Shown: positions 33,250 through 41,944, counted from the first letter of the stretch. The stretch is DNA of 64,000 nt from Halorarius litoreus (GCF_024362405.1 NZ_CP101454.1:3782001-3846000); one strand, 5' to 3'. Program-made: numbers and translations. Notes: generated by a model not told the origin, from the letters alone.

Positions 33250-34413
33250 ATGGCAGCACGGTCGTTACTACTCGGCAGCAAACTGAAAATTGTGGTAACG
33301 GCGCTCGGCGTCATGGTAGCCAGCGTCGGTGGCGCGTTCGCGCTCGGCGTCGTCGGCGCCCCAGCCGTCGTCGACGTCGAGAACCGCTTCGGCCCGGTCT
33401 CACAGGAGACGACCGTCATCGAGACCGACCTCGTCGTGAACAACCCGAACCCCATCGGCGTCCAGCTCGGCGGGACGACGGTGAACTACACCGTCAACAT
33501 GAACGACGTCGGCATCGCCGCCGGCCAGAAGGAGGGGCTCGACGTCGAGACGGGCAACTCGACGCTGAACTTCTCCACCGAGATGGAGAACTCGAAGATC
33601 CCCGAGTGGTGGGTCACCCACGTCAGGAACGGCGAGGTGACGAACGTCACCATCGACGCACAGGTCCAGACCTCGCTGCTCGGTGGCCAGGAGTTCAACC
33701 TCGAACAGAACAAACAGGTCGAGACGGACATCATCGGCCAGTTCAACTCCGACGAGACGCGGCCCGTCAACGGCCCGGAGAGTCCGCTCTACTCGAACCC
33801 GGTGCTCTACATCAACGAGACATCCGGCGAGTGGGGGTCGGTCACCGACGCGGAGACGCCCATCGACATGGGGTTCACCGTCTACAACCCGCAGGCGAAG
33901 CCCTACACCATCACCGAAGTCGGCTACGAGATCACGATGAACGGCATCAAGGTCGGTGAGGGCGCGACCGACCGGACGTACATCATCCCCGGCGGGGCGA
34001 CCGAGACCATCGAGACCCAGCCGGCCATCCAGAACCAGCGACTCGACGACTGGTGGGTGAGTCACCTGGAGAACGATCAGGTGACGCAGCTGAAGATCGA
34101 CTTCTACGCGAAGATCGAGCTGCCAACCGGCAACCAGATTCGCGTCCCGCTCGACAAGCTGACCTACGAGAAGACCATCGAGACGGACATCTTCGGGACG
34201 AAGGAGTCGAGCGACGGCGCGTCGAACGGCGAGGCGACCCCAACGCAGACCGACTCTGGCGACGAACCCACGGATTCGCCGGTAGATTCACCCGTCGACT
34301 CGCCCGTCGAGTCCCCGGCTGACTCCCCGACCGGGTCGCCGCTCCCGACGGACAGCCCGAGCGACGACGGGACAGCGACGGACGATGGCATCCTCGAACT
34401 GCCGGCCGTGTAG
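33250..34413 (+). CDS. Membrane-anchored protein with two LEA/WHy repeats
   Basis: A 387-residue paralogue of the four-repeat protein at 17700-19511. An N-terminal helix (residues 13-35, IVVTALGVMVASVGGAFALG) is followed by two WHy-type beta domains, closing with WWVTHVRN at 120-127 and WWVSHLEN at 268-275. A C-terminal linker rich in Ser-Pro-Asp/Thr repeats (336-375, PTDSPVDSPVDSPVESPADS) is followed by a short hydrophobic end. Such a linker resembles the wall-spanning stalk of haloarchaeal surface proteins. NPN-type repeat starts and the WW motif fix the family. Function unknown; water-stress or envelope roles are inference. Confidence 0.85.
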   Translation: MAARSLLLGSKLKIVVTALGVMVASVGGAFALGVVGAPAVVDVENRFGPVSQETTVIETDLVVNNPNPIGVQLGGTTVNYTVNMNDVGIAAGQKEGLDVETGNSTLNFSTEMENSKIPEWWVTHVRNGEVTNVTIDAQVQTSLLGGQEFNLEQNKQVETDIIGQFNSDETRPVNGPESPLYSNPVLYINETSGEWGSVTDAETPIDMGFTVYNPQAKPYTITEVGYEITMNGIKVGEGATDRTYIIPGGATETIETQPAIQNQRLDDWWVSHLENDQVTQLKIDFYAKIELPTGNQIRVPLDKLTYEKTIETDIFGTKESSDGASNGEATPTQTDSGDEPTDSPVDSPVDSPVESPADSPTGSPLPTDSPSDDGTATDDGILELPAV

Positions 34414-34478
34414 CCCACGGACCGAGTCCCCGAGCGCGCCGATAGGGTTTTGATGGTGCCGGCACAACGACCGACTGT

Positions 34479-34520
34479 ATGAACCGGAGTGCCACCGCTC
34501 CTGGTCGAGTTCTCCCGTGA
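34479..34520 (+). other. Possible 13-codon upstream ORF
   Basis: ATG 34479 starts MNRSATAPGRVLP and stops at TGA 34518-34520. It lies in a different frame from, and 10 nt before, the GTG start of the 158-residue gene. A weak TATA-like GGGTTTTG sits about 30 nt upstream, the leaderless distance for this ATG and not for the GTG. It could be a regulatory leader peptide or a misread. Confidence 0.3.
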
Positions 34521-34965
34521 GGAGCCAGTAGCGACGACGGACGACGGATCGATTCTGATTACGATAGACGGCCACGAGCATCGGCTGTCGCGTGCGGCGG
34601 CCCGTGACCTACAGGCGGCCATCGGCGACGTGATGGTTGACCGCCGCGAGTTCCTGCACACGAGCGGCGAACACCGCGAGGACGGCAGCTACGTCGTCGC
34701 GCGCCGTGGGGCCGACAGCGCGGGCAACGCGAAGGTGTTCGACTCGTTCGCTCGGGTCGAACGGCTGTACGAGCGCCTGCCCGACGAGTTCACCGCCGAC
34801 GCGGTGAGTCGCACCGGCATCACCGGCTCGCGCCGGCACATGCTGGTGCGCCACTTCGCGGAACACCCAGCGTTCGACTGCTCGATAACGAGACGGAATC
34901 CACTGACCGTCGAGAAGGCCGAAAGGACGACGGAGACGGAGGTGCCCGCAGCGACGGCCGACTGA
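34489..34965 (+). CDS. Haloarchaeal protein, unknown (DUF7528-like)
   Basis: A 158-residue protein from GTG 34489 (MPPLLVEFSREEPVATTDDG). A central basic helix-rich core (EHRLSRAAARDLQAAIGDVM; VDRREFLHTSGEHREDGSYV; RTGITGSRRHMLVRHFAEHP) suggests nucleic-acid or phosphate contact, but no known motif is clear. I remember a haloarchaeal family DUF7528 with this pattern. No Cys pair, no TM. No in-frame ATG precedes the GTG, so this start is the only reasonable one; an out-of-frame ATG overlaps it upstream. Confidence 0.65.
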   Translation: MPPLLVEFSREEPVATTDDGSILITIDGHEHRLSRAAARDLQAAIGDVMVDRREFLHTSGEHREDGSYVVARRGADSAGNAKVFDSFARVERLYERLPDEFTADAVSRTGITGSRRHMLVRHFAEHPAFDCSITRRNPLTVEKAERTTETEVPAATAD

Positions 34966-35012
34966 CGCCGCGGTCAGATCTCTGTACTTCGAAGAAACAC
35001 GCGTCCCCGAGG

Positions 35013-36047
35013 CTACGAGATGGTGACGTACTCGCTGTCCTCGTTGAGTGCGAGGTTCGTCGCGATCTCGGCGTTTCGGACCGCGTACTGTGCGGTCTGC
35101 TGGAGTGAGACCAGCACCTCACGGACGCGCAGGAGGTCCTCGTTCGACATCTCGGGGAGGTCCATCAGGATGTCGCGCTGTCGGTCCTCGATCTCACGGA
35201 ACAGCCGCCGCGTCTCGATGGCGGTGTCGTAGTCGCGGTCGACGGCCGAGCGGACGCCCTTCTCGGTGACTTCGTTGACGGAGTCGGTGAACTCGCGGAT
35301 GCGCCGCATCGTCGCGTCGTCGACGTTGAGGGTGTGGCCCTCGGTCTCGAGAACAATCTCCGCGATGTCCTCGGCGTTATCGGCCGTCAGTTCGAGGTTC
35401 TTCGCGATGGAGCGGTAGCCGATGAGCGGGAAGCCCGAGTCGAGCCCCACGGCGCGGGCGAGGTTCGGGTTCTGGTACGCCGTGAAGATGAGGCGAAGCA
35501 GGAGGACGAAGATCTTGTTCGCCTGTCGCTCGCGGTTCAGGGCACGCTGCGCGAGGTCCGGGTTGCCGTGCGCGAGCGCCTTGACCGCCTCGTTGCGCAT
35601 CGTCGACCCGGTCGACTCCAAGCGTTCGAGCAGGTTGTCGAGCGTGAAGTCCTCGGGGTCAACACTGCAGCGGATGGCGATGCGCTCGGGCGTCTCCTCG
35701 ATGACACCAAGGCCCATCAGCTGGGTCTCCGCGTTGTAGACGGCGTTGATGGTCTGGGAGTCGAGGGTACCGCCCTCCTCAACCTCGACCTGGATGACGC
35801 GCCGGCCGAGCACGTACTGTGCGAGGATGGCACGCTCGACGGCGTCCGCCTCCAGTTCGTCGGCGTGGATGATGGCCTCCGACTCCTCCTGCTGGACCGA
35901 TTCGGGCATGACGGTGAGCGTCCCCTTCCCACCGATGCGCAGCGAGACCTCGTCGCCCTTCTCGACGTTCTGTGCCTTCGCCCATTCAGCCGGAAGGGTC
36001 ATGGCGAGCGTCGAGGGGCCGAGTCGCTGGACTTTGCGTGTCTCCAT
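35013..36047 (-). CDS. PhoU family regulator with AbrB domain
   Basis: A 344-residue protein. The N-terminal SpoVT/AbrB swapped-hairpin DNA-binding domain (METRKVQRLGPSTLAMTLPA, EWAKAQNVEKGDEVSLRIGG) occupies about 1-50. Two PhoU helical bundles follow (about 105-210 and 215-320), including YRSIAKNLELTADNAEDIAE and RLFREIEDRQRDILMDLPEM. PhoU proteins sense phosphate status and in haloarchaea are fused to AbrB, giving a direct transcriptional link. No pst or phosphate transporter gene lies near, so it probably acts in trans. Clear haloarchaeal fusion. Confidence 0.9.
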   Translation of the reverse strand: METRKVQRLGPSTLAMTLPAEWAKAQNVEKGDEVSLRIGGKGTLTVMPESVQQEESEAIIHADELEADAVERAILAQYVLGRRVIQVEVEEGGTLDSQTINAVYNAETQLMGLGVIEETPERIAIRCSVDPEDFTLDNLLERLESTGSTMRNEAVKALAHGNPDLAQRALNRERQANKIFVLLLRLIFTAYQNPNLARAVGLDSGFPLIGYRSIAKNLELTADNAEDIAEIVLETEGHTLNVDDATMRRIREFTDSVNEVTEKGVRSAVDRDYDTAIETRRLFREIEDRQRDILMDLPEMSNEDLLRVREVLVSLQQTAQYAVRNAEIATNLALNEDSEYVTIS

Positions 36048-36164
36048 ATAGCCTCCCCTCTGCTTTGCATGACCTTAATCTTCACTAATGAGGGCATACA
36101 TCTCCGCTCGTGACTAACCACGACAGTAGATGATGAAGGACCGGGCGACCCCGGCTCCGCGAGC

Positions 36165-37238
36165 TCAGACGACTTTCAGCAGTCGGCGCTCGAACTTGCC
36201 GACGCGGACCCGTTGCCACCCTCTGAGGTCCTCGTCGAGTTCCGGGTCGCCCGTGTCGACGCGCAGGACGCCGATGTCGTCGATTTTCTTGCGGGAGGCG
36301 ACGACTTCCACGTCGGACTGCCGGATGACCGCCGGCGAGATCTGGGGGTTGCCACGCCCGAAGATGAACCCCTGGCCCCCGATGGGCGAGACGATGATGG
36401 TGTTCTGCTCGCCGAGGTTCGCGAGGATGTCGGACTCGGTGGCGTCGTGGGCAAGTAGCTCACCGTCGCGCCAGACGTCGACGCCGAGCGGCGCGCCGTC
36501 GAAGCCCAGTTCGGTCTTGACCGCGTCGAGCGTCGACCCCGGCCCGAGCACGAACGTCGTCTCGTGCTCGTCGGTGCAGTCGTACGCGACGGCCTCGGCG
36601 AGCTGTTCGACCGTGCCGCCCCCGATTTGCTTGGAGGACTGGAGGTCCTCGCCGACGGGCACCGGCCGAATGGCCTTCAGCTCGGTGTTGACGTCTCCCC
36701 CCCGAAAGGCGTCCTCGTCGATGTCGTTGACCTCTCTGGTGGCGGTCCGGTCGAAGGAGACGGCGAGCCGGCCCGCTGCACGCGGCGTGACTGCGAACAC
36801 CGAGGAGTACACCTTGACGCCCGCGGGTACACCGAGCATCGGTGTGTCGGTCTCGAGTTCGTCGAGCGTCTCGGCCACGTCGACGGCGGTGCCGTCACCG
36901 CCGACGAACAGCACGAGGTCCACGTCGTTCAAAACGAACTGCCGGACGGCCTCCCTCGTGTCCTCGCGGGAGGTGTCCTCGTCGCCGGGATGGCCGACGA
37001 CCTCGGGCTCGTAGCCCGCCTCGCGGCACTCGTCGGCGCCCATCACACCGCCGTACGCGAGCAGTTCGACCTCGACCCCCTGCTGGCGCATGTGTTCGAG
37101 CGCCTGCACCGCGCGGTCGGGGGCCCGGGGCTCGGCCCCGCGGCGGCGCGCCTCCTCGACCTTGTTGTCGGTTCCCTTGAGCCCGACGCGGCCGCCCATA
37201 CCGGCGATGGGGTTGACGACCACCCCGATTCGTCGCAT
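36165..37238 (-). CDS. ATP-NAD kinase family protein
   Basis: A 357-residue protein. It has the NAD kinase core: RRIGVVVNPIAGMGG (1-16), DLVLFVGGDGTAVDVAETL with GGDGT at 113-117, and the substrate-loop PAGVKVYSSVFAVTPRAAG. The sequence PIGGQGFIFGRGNPQISPAV is the C-terminal signature of the archaeal ATP-NAD/AcoX kinase branch. It may phosphorylate NAD or another metabolite; the branch is distinct from canonical NadK, so the substrate is not certain. Stand-alone gene, with a 117-nt gap before PhoU. Long gene in relation to family mean because of inserts near 20-50. Confidence 0.82.
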   Translation of the reverse strand: MRRIGVVVNPIAGMGGRVGLKGTDNKVEEARRRGAEPRAPDRAVQALEHMRQQGVEVELLAYGGVMGADECREAGYEPEVVGHPGDEDTSREDTREAVRQFVLNDVDLVLFVGGDGTAVDVAETLDELETDTPMLGVPAGVKVYSSVFAVTPRAAGRLAVSFDRTATREVNDIDEDAFRGGDVNTELKAIRPVPVGEDLQSSKQIGGGTVEQLAEAVAYDCTDEHETTFVLGPGSTLDAVKTELGFDGAPLGVDVWRDGELLAHDATESDILANLGEQNTIIVSPIGGQGFIFGRGNPQISPAVIRQSDVEVVASRKKIDDIGVLRVDTGDPELDEDLRGWQRVRVGKFERRLLKVV

Positions 37239-37374
37239 GGGTTCGCGTAGCGGGGGGCGGGACTAAAGCGACCCGGTCACGAGTTTGCACGCACCGAGCC
37301 GTGCGCTGAGAGACCGTGTCGGGACCACCGCTGTCGTGTCCGTTCGTCCCGCAGATAGCAATCGCCGTTCGGAC

Positions 37375-37623
37375 TCACGCGAGCGAGAACGCGAACAGGA
37401 TGAGGAAGCCGAAGTAGACGAGCACGAGCAGGCCGAGCGCCTTGTAGCGGAACAGCCGGAGCTGTTCCTCCTCCGCCGCGAGCGCCGCCTCGTATCGCTC
37501 GCGCTCCGCGTCGGTCAGGTCGCCCGCGTGGTCGACCCCGAGGTGCAGGTCGCGATAGTCGTCACGGGCGAACCGTCGGTCGCAGTGCGGGCAGGTCGCG
37601 TCGTCGGGGGTGGCATCGGGCAT
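37375..37623 (-). CDS. Zinc-finger membrane-tethered protein
   Basis: An 82-residue protein from ATG 37623: MPDATPDDATCPHCDRRFAR has CxxC (11, 14), and H27/H32 in YRDLHLGVDHAGDL complete a C2H2 finger. A coiled amphipathic helix follows (ERERYEAALAAEEEQLRLFR), then one C-terminal TM helix (KALGLLVLVYFGFLILFAFS). The finger would sit in the cytoplasm, anchored by the tail. It starts 2 nt after the stop of the upstream 456-residue membrane protein, so they form an operon. Function unknown; a DUF7410-like family by memory. Confidence 0.75.
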   Translation of the reverse strand: MPDATPDDATCPHCDRRFARDDYRDLHLGVDHAGDLTDAERERYEAALAAEEEQLRLFRYKALGLLVLVYFGFLILFAFSLA

Positions 37624-37625
37624 GG

Positions 37626-38996
37626 TCAGACGAAGGGGGGAGCCGCGTACGGTCGGGAGACGATCCACAGCGACGTCATCGTGTAGAACACCATCACGAG
37701 CGTGAGCGCGTACTGGGAGCGAATCGCCTGCATTCGGGAGGGGAACAGTTCGTAGGCGACGGCGTGGGCGACCCACACTGCGAGAACGTGCCCGAGCAGG
37801 ACGAACGCGAGCGAGAGGCCGCCGAACCACCCCGGGAGGACGAGCGTGTAGGCCTGCCCCGGCGAGAGCGGGTCGACGAGTGCACCCACGAGTGCCGGGG
37901 AGAGCGAGAGGAAGTAGCCGAGGTAGTGGGCGAGGTGATAGCCCGCAGCGATGGCGAGCAGCGAGGGGGCGAACCGCCGGGCGAGCGTGGCCTCGTCGAG
38001 GCGCGTCTCCGCGTACCGGGCCCCGTATCTGACCGCGACGACGTACGCGGCGAAGAACACCCCGAACCCGACGAGCAGGGCGGCCGGATAGAGCAGGGCG
38101 GCGGGTACGCCGGCCCCGACCACGGCCCGGGCGACGTTGGCCCACGGTGGCGTCGCGACGAGCCCGTCGAACGTCGTCCCCCACAGCAGCGCAATCACGA
38201 ACGCCACGTCCCCGGACCCGTCGAGGATGTCGTCGTCGAGGCCCGTTCCGGGCAGGCGGAGCCGGACACCGTCGGGGCCGCGCTCGACCGGGGCGACGGC
38301 CCCGTAATAGCGGAACACCCGCGAGACGGGGTCGACCGTCTCGAAGTAGGCGTCACCGAGGAGGCCGTACCCCGCGAGGGCCACGGCTGAGTAGCCGACC
38401 ACAACGACGGCGAGCAGTCGAGGGGCGTCTGCGAGCGGACTCACCACTTCGAGCCAGACGAGCGCCAGCAGCCCGACCGTCGAGAGCCACGCGCCGTCGA
38501 CCCGGAGCGGCCGGTTGCGAGTGGGGAGGAAGCGGGCGAGTGTGCGCCACGGGTTCAAGACCGGCCACGCGTTTCCGACGAGGTACGCCGTCATGGCCAG
38601 CCCGGCCCACCAGCCAGCCCACACCACGAGCACGGCGGCGTTGCGAAGGGGGTCGGTGGGGCCGAGAAAGCCGACCGCGACCACGCCGACGAGTCCGAGC
38701 ACGCCGAGGACGCGACCGGCGGACACCACGAGCGTGCGGACCGGGACGGTGAGCGCGCGTTGGCGCGCGTGGACCTGCTGGATGAACGCGCGGTCGGTGG
38801 CGAACGAGGAGAGCAGGAAGGAGGCGCCGACGACACCGCCCCCCGTAGCGAGGAACAACCACGTCGGGATGTCGAGCGAGCGACCCGCGCTCCCACCGAG
38901 GCTCCCACCGTGGGCGAGCGCCCGGCCCACGACCGGGAGCGCGAGGAGCGCCGGCACGAGGACGAGCGCGCGAACGAGGCGGCGGCGGGCCGTCAT
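37626..38996 (-). CDS. Polytopic membrane protein, unknown
   Basis: A 456-residue protein with about ten or eleven hydrophobic helices. It starts MTARRRLVRALVLVPALLAL with a possible signal-like helix, and GRALAHGGSLGGSAGRSLDI follows. Several conserved aromatic/Pro loops (GNAWPVLNPWRTLARFLPTR; YYGAVAPVERGPDGVRLRLP) and His residues in late helices (AGYHLAHYLGYFLSLSP; LLGHVLAVWVAHAVAYELFP) could bind metal or heme. In an operon with the zinc-finger protein, and next to the oxidase genes, so a role in respiratory or metal assembly is possible. No family name assigned. Confidence 0.7.
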   Translation of the reverse strand: MTARRRLVRALVLVPALLALPVVGRALAHGGSLGGSAGRSLDIPTWLFLATGGGVVGASFLLSSFATDRAFIQQVHARQRALTVPVRTLVVSAGRVLGVLGLVGVVAVGFLGPTDPLRNAAVLVVWAGWWAGLAMTAYLVGNAWPVLNPWRTLARFLPTRNRPLRVDGAWLSTVGLLALVWLEVVSPLADAPRLLAVVVVGYSAVALAGYGLLGDAYFETVDPVSRVFRYYGAVAPVERGPDGVRLRLPGTGLDDDILDGSGDVAFVIALLWGTTFDGLVATPPWANVARAVVGAGVPAALLYPAALLVGFGVFFAAYVVAVRYGARYAETRLDEATLARRFAPSLLAIAAGYHLAHYLGYFLSLSPALVGALVDPLSPGQAYTLVLPGWFGGLSLAFVLLGHVLAVWVAHAVAYELFPSRMQAIRSQYALTLVMVFYTMTSLWIVSRPYAAPPFV

Positions 38997-39115
38997 CGTC
39001 GGCGCTAGGGACCGGACGAAAGTATAGCCGTCGAAGCCGTCACCGGCAAGAATCGCAGGGCGACGGGCGAGCGAGAGTAGGAGGGTTTTTGCCGATCGAC
39101 TCGCTAGCGGCGCGT

Positions 39116-39976
39116 ATGAGTCACGCGGACGAATCCGACGACCACAGCCACCACCTCCCCGCGGTCGACGACTGGCCGAAGGGGTTCGGTGAGGCCTCGT
39201 GGTGGCCGTTCATCACCGCCTTCGGTGCGGCGGGGTTCTACATCGGTGCGAGCCTGTACGTGCTGTCCACGGGCGACAGTCCGATCGTTCCCTCGCTGTA
39301 CGGCCCCGCGGTGTTCATCGCCAGCACGTTCGTCTTCCTCACCGGCCTGTACGGCTGGGTGTACCACGCGTTCGTCAAGTCCTACTGGAGCGGCGAGGGC
39401 CACAGCGTCGGCCTGAAGCTCGGAATGTTAGCGTTCCTCGGTAGCGAAGTCGCCACGTTCGGCGCCGGCTTCGTCTACTACTTCTTCGTCCGGTCCGACG
39501 TCTGGGGCGAGAACCTCCCGCACCTCGTCGAGAGCGGTTCCATCTTCTCGAGCCTCGTCATCATCAACACGGTCATCCTCATCATCTCCTCGGTCACGCT
39601 CCACTACGCGCACGTCGCGCTCCGAAAGGGCGACCACAGCCGCTTCAAGAACCTGCTCGGCGTCACGCTGCTGCTCGGGATCATCTTCCTCGGTGGGCAG
39701 GTGTACGAGTACTACGAGTTCATCGTCCACGAGAACTTCACCATCCTTGACGGCGCGTACGCCTCGGCGTTCTACGGCCTGACGGGCCTCCACGGCCTCC
39801 ACGTCAGTCTCGGGGCGGTGCTGCTCGGCATCGTGTTCGTCCGGGCGCTCTACGGCCAGTACTCCGCGGAGAAACACACGTCCGTCTCGACGGTCTCGAT
39901 GTACTGGCACTTCGTCGACGTCGTCTGGGTCTTCCTCGTCGTCGTGCTGTACGTCGGCGCCATCGTCGAGCTGTAG
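39116..39976 (+). CDS. coxC: Heme-copper oxidase subunit III
   Basis: A 286-residue protein with seven TM helices of the subunit III family. ATG 39116 gives MSHADESDDHSHHLPAVDDW, an acidic His-rich cytoplasmic head. Signatures include FGEASWWPFITAFGAAGFYI (helix 1), SEVATFGAGFVYYFFVRSDV (helix 3, with the conserved E), and GLTGLHGLHVSLGAVLLGIV (helix 6) with YWHFVDVVWVFLVVVLYVGA (helix 7, HFVDxVW). It is part of a terminal oxidase reducing O2 at the membrane. Subunit II is at 41045-41944 on the opposite strand; subunit I is not in the window. Confidence 0.93.
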   Translation: MSHADESDDHSHHLPAVDDWPKGFGEASWWPFITAFGAAGFYIGASLYVLSTGDSPIVPSLYGPAVFIASTFVFLTGLYGWVYHAFVKSYWSGEGHSVGLKLGMLAFLGSEVATFGAGFVYYFFVRSDVWGENLPHLVESGSIFSSLVIINTVILIISSVTLHYAHVALRKGDHSRFKNLLGVTLLLGIIFLGGQVYEYYEFIVHENFTILDGAYASAFYGLTGLHGLHVSLGAVLLGIVFVRALYGQYSAEKHTSVSTVSMYWHFVDVVWVFLVVVLYVGAIVEL

Positions 39977-40041
39977 CCCGTCACTCAAACGCCTGTTTTC
40001 GTCTCCCGAATCGTTTTCCGTTCGGCCCCGGTCGCGACCGT

Positions 40042-40404
40042 ATGGACACCAGCGTCGCCGAACCGGCATTCGGCATCGTGCTCGCGGTCGCAATCGGCGT
40101 CCCCGTCGTTGCCGCCGTCTTGGGGCTGTTCCTCCAGCCGCTCCAGTCGCTGCTCCTCGGCGGGGCGCTGGTCGTCACCGCGGCCGCGGCGCTCCGAGAT
40201 GGCGTCGACCGCCTGCTCGCGGCGGTGCTGGGGGTCGTCGCCGTCCTCTTGGGCGGTGGCGGCGTCCCCATCGTCGTGATACGGATGTTCCGTCCGGGGG
40301 CGGTGCCCGAAGTCGTGGCCCTGCTCACCACCGTCGTCTTCCTCGTGACGATGCTCGCGCTCCACGTCACCGCGTTCGCCGCCCGACCCACCACGGAACT
40401 GTGA
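40042..40404 (+). CDS. Small membrane protein (DUF7541-like)
   Basis: A 120-residue protein with four hydrophobic helices (about 10-30, 34-48, 57-76, 88-112). MDTSVAEPAFGIVLAVAIGV begins with a polar leader, and VIRMFRPGAVPEVVALLTTV is a polar break. It follows coxC by 65 nt in the same direction and may be co-transcribed with it as an accessory membrane subunit. No family confidently recognised. The stop lies 1 nt from the stop of the convergent SRPBCC gene. Confidence 0.62.
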   Translation: MDTSVAEPAFGIVLAVAIGVPVVAAVLGLFLQPLQSLLLGGALVVTAAAALRDGVDRLLAAVLGVVAVLLGGGGVPIVVIRMFRPGAVPEVVALLTTVVFLVTMLALHVTAFAARPTTEL

Positions 40405-40405
40405 C

Positions 40406-40849
40406 CTACGTCGTCGCGTCGGGCGCCACGCGCTCTACCCGCTCCGCGAGCGCCCGGTTCATCTTCTCGTAGTCGACCTCGGGCTCGTCGGTGACGACCA
40501 TCCCGCCGAGGACGCCACGCACCTCCTCGCGGTTGACCAGTCGCGTTCGGCCGTCGTCGAGCGGTTCGAGCTCGTAGACGTGCCGGCCCTCGAACAGGAG
40601 CGGCGAGAGGACGCGCCCGACCCACGCCAGCTTCCGCTCCGGGTCCAGGTCCGTGACGGTGACGCGCATCGACCGGTCGCGGACCCCCTCCCGGCGGACC
40701 GTGATGTCGAGCCTCGAGCCGACGGCGAGGTCGCCGTGTGCCTCGACGACGTGCGGGTTCCACGCGGGGTACGCGTCCGTCTCGGTGAGGGCCTGCCACA
40801 CGTCCGCGGGCGGGGCGTCGACGACGATCTCGGTTCGAATGGCTCGCAT
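40406..40849 (-). CDS. SRPBCC family protein
   Basis: A 147-residue Bet v1-like protein starting MRAIRTEIVVDAPPADVWQA, then LTETDAYPAWNPHVVEAHGD. The middle RMRVTVTDLDPERKLAWVGRV-like run carries the sheet, and a C-terminal helix DYEKMNRALAERVERVAPDA closes the pocket. The polyketide-cyclase/START-type core is complete. Ligand unknown. The frame upstream to 40960 adds no fold element, so ATG 40849 is used. It lies between coxC/DUF and coxB, on the coxB strand, but has no visible functional link. Confidence 0.85.
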   Translation of the reverse strand: MRAIRTEIVVDAPPADVWQALTETDAYPAWNPHVVEAHGDLAVGSRLDITVRREGVRDRSMRVTVTDLDPERKLAWVGRVLSPLLFEGRHVYELEPLDDGRTRLVNREEVRGVLGGMVVTDEPEVDYEKMNRALAERVERVAPDATT

Positions 40850-40946
40850 GGCCGCAGGTACGCTGGCGAAGGAGATGAACACGCACTGTCGTGTGCGAGC
40901 ACCCCGGAAAACGGCAGTTTGACGCCGGGCGGACACACCCGACCGT

Positions 40947-41048
40947 ATGGACGCCGCCACGCTCGAAGCCCGACGGGCGCACTGCTGGTGGAGACAGAGG
41001 ACGGAACGGGTGACGGAAGACGACTGCGAGAAGCTACGCCGCGATTAG
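40947..41048 (+). CDS. 33-residue small protein, tentative
   Basis: ATG 40947 opens MDAATLEARRAHCWWRQRTE, then RVTEDDCEKLRRD and stop TAG 41046-41048. The composition is charged and helical (two Trp, two Cys). Its stop overlaps the coxB stop by 4 nt in convergent orientation. A weak AT-rich box (CAGTTTGA) lies near -30. No homologue recognised; the evidence is only an intact frame, codon composition and position. Confidence 0.4.
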   Translation: MDAATLEARRAHCWWRQRTERVTEDDCEKLRRD

Positions 41049-41944
41049 GCCGCGAGGGCCGCCGGCGGGGCGACCGCGCTCTGGTTGCCGGAGCTCTCGT
41101 TGCCCGAACTCTCGTTGCCCGAACTCTCGTTGCCAGAGGACTCGGACTCGGTCATGCCGGCCTTCTGCTCGTCGAGCCAGTTCTGGTACTCCTCCTGCGA
41201 GACGACCTGCACCTTCCCGAGCATCGCGGAGTGGCCGACGCCACAGTACTCCGCACAGTAGAGCTGGTAGGTGCCCGTCTTGTACGCCTCCGTCGAGATG
41301 GTGTTGTACTTATCGGGGAACGCGTCCTGCTTCAGCGCGAGTTTCGGGACGTGGAACGCGTGGAGCCAGTCGATGGAGGTGACGTGGAGATAGACGGTCG
41401 TGTTCGCGGGCATCACCATCGTCCCAGTGTTGGAGACGTACCGTGACTCGTTGCCGTTGACCGTCTCCTCGGGGTAGTTGAACACCCAGAAGTACTTCTG
41501 GGCGACGACCTCGATCTCGACGACGTTGTCGGCCTCACCCTGCGGCGGCCCGACGGCTCCGGGGAAGTCGTGGGTCGTCGCTGGTTCGACGGCGTTCGGA
41601 TTCGAGGCGGCGGTGACGCCCCCGATGGCCGTCACGCCGAGCAGCTGGTAGGCGGCGAAGCCGACGAACAGGAGGATGATGGCCGTCGCGACCGTCCAGG
41701 TGATCTCGAGTCGGCGGTTCTCCTTGGTGGGCTTGGCCTCGTCGCTGTCCTTGAACTTGATGACCGTGTAGATGAGGATGACCTCGACGAGGACGGCGAT
41801 GGGGATGGCGACGTACAGGAGTTTCAGGTTCAGCCCCGTGATGAGGTCTTCGTTCAGCGAGGTCTGAGCCGCGGCCGGGTCGACTGCCAGTGCGAGCAGT
41901 GCGAACAGCCCGGCGACCAGCCCAGCGGTACGCTTCCGTATCAT
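41045..41944 (-). CDS. coxB: Heme-copper oxidase subunit II (CuA)
   Basis: A 299-residue protein. A signal-like N-terminal helix ends A-A-A-Q (MIRKRTAGLVAGLFALLALA through residue 27), followed by two TM helices (41-63 and 84-105) and a periplasm-side cupredoxin domain. CuA ligands: H195 in the IDWLHAFHVP segment, then C230, E232, C234, H238, M241 in YCAEYCGVGHSAM. A C-terminal ESSGN repeat (268-287) is a low-complexity stalk. It passes electrons from a donor to subunit I. The upstream gap 41945-42167 to the divergent ctaB has room for two promoters. Confidence 0.95.
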   Translation of the reverse strand: MIRKRTAGLVAGLFALLALAVDPAAAQTSLNEDLITGLNLKLLYVAIPIAVLVEVILIYTVIKFKDSDEAKPTKENRRLEITWTVATAIILLFVGFAAYQLLGVTAIGGVTAASNPNAVEPATTHDFPGAVGPPQGEADNVVEIEVVAQKYFWVFNYPEETVNGNESRYVSNTGTMVMPANTTVYLHVTSIDWLHAFHVPKLALKQDAFPDKYNTISTEAYKTGTYQLYCAEYCGVGHSAMLGKVQVVSQEEYQNWLDEQKAGMTESESSGNESSGNESSGNESSGNQSAVAPPAALAA

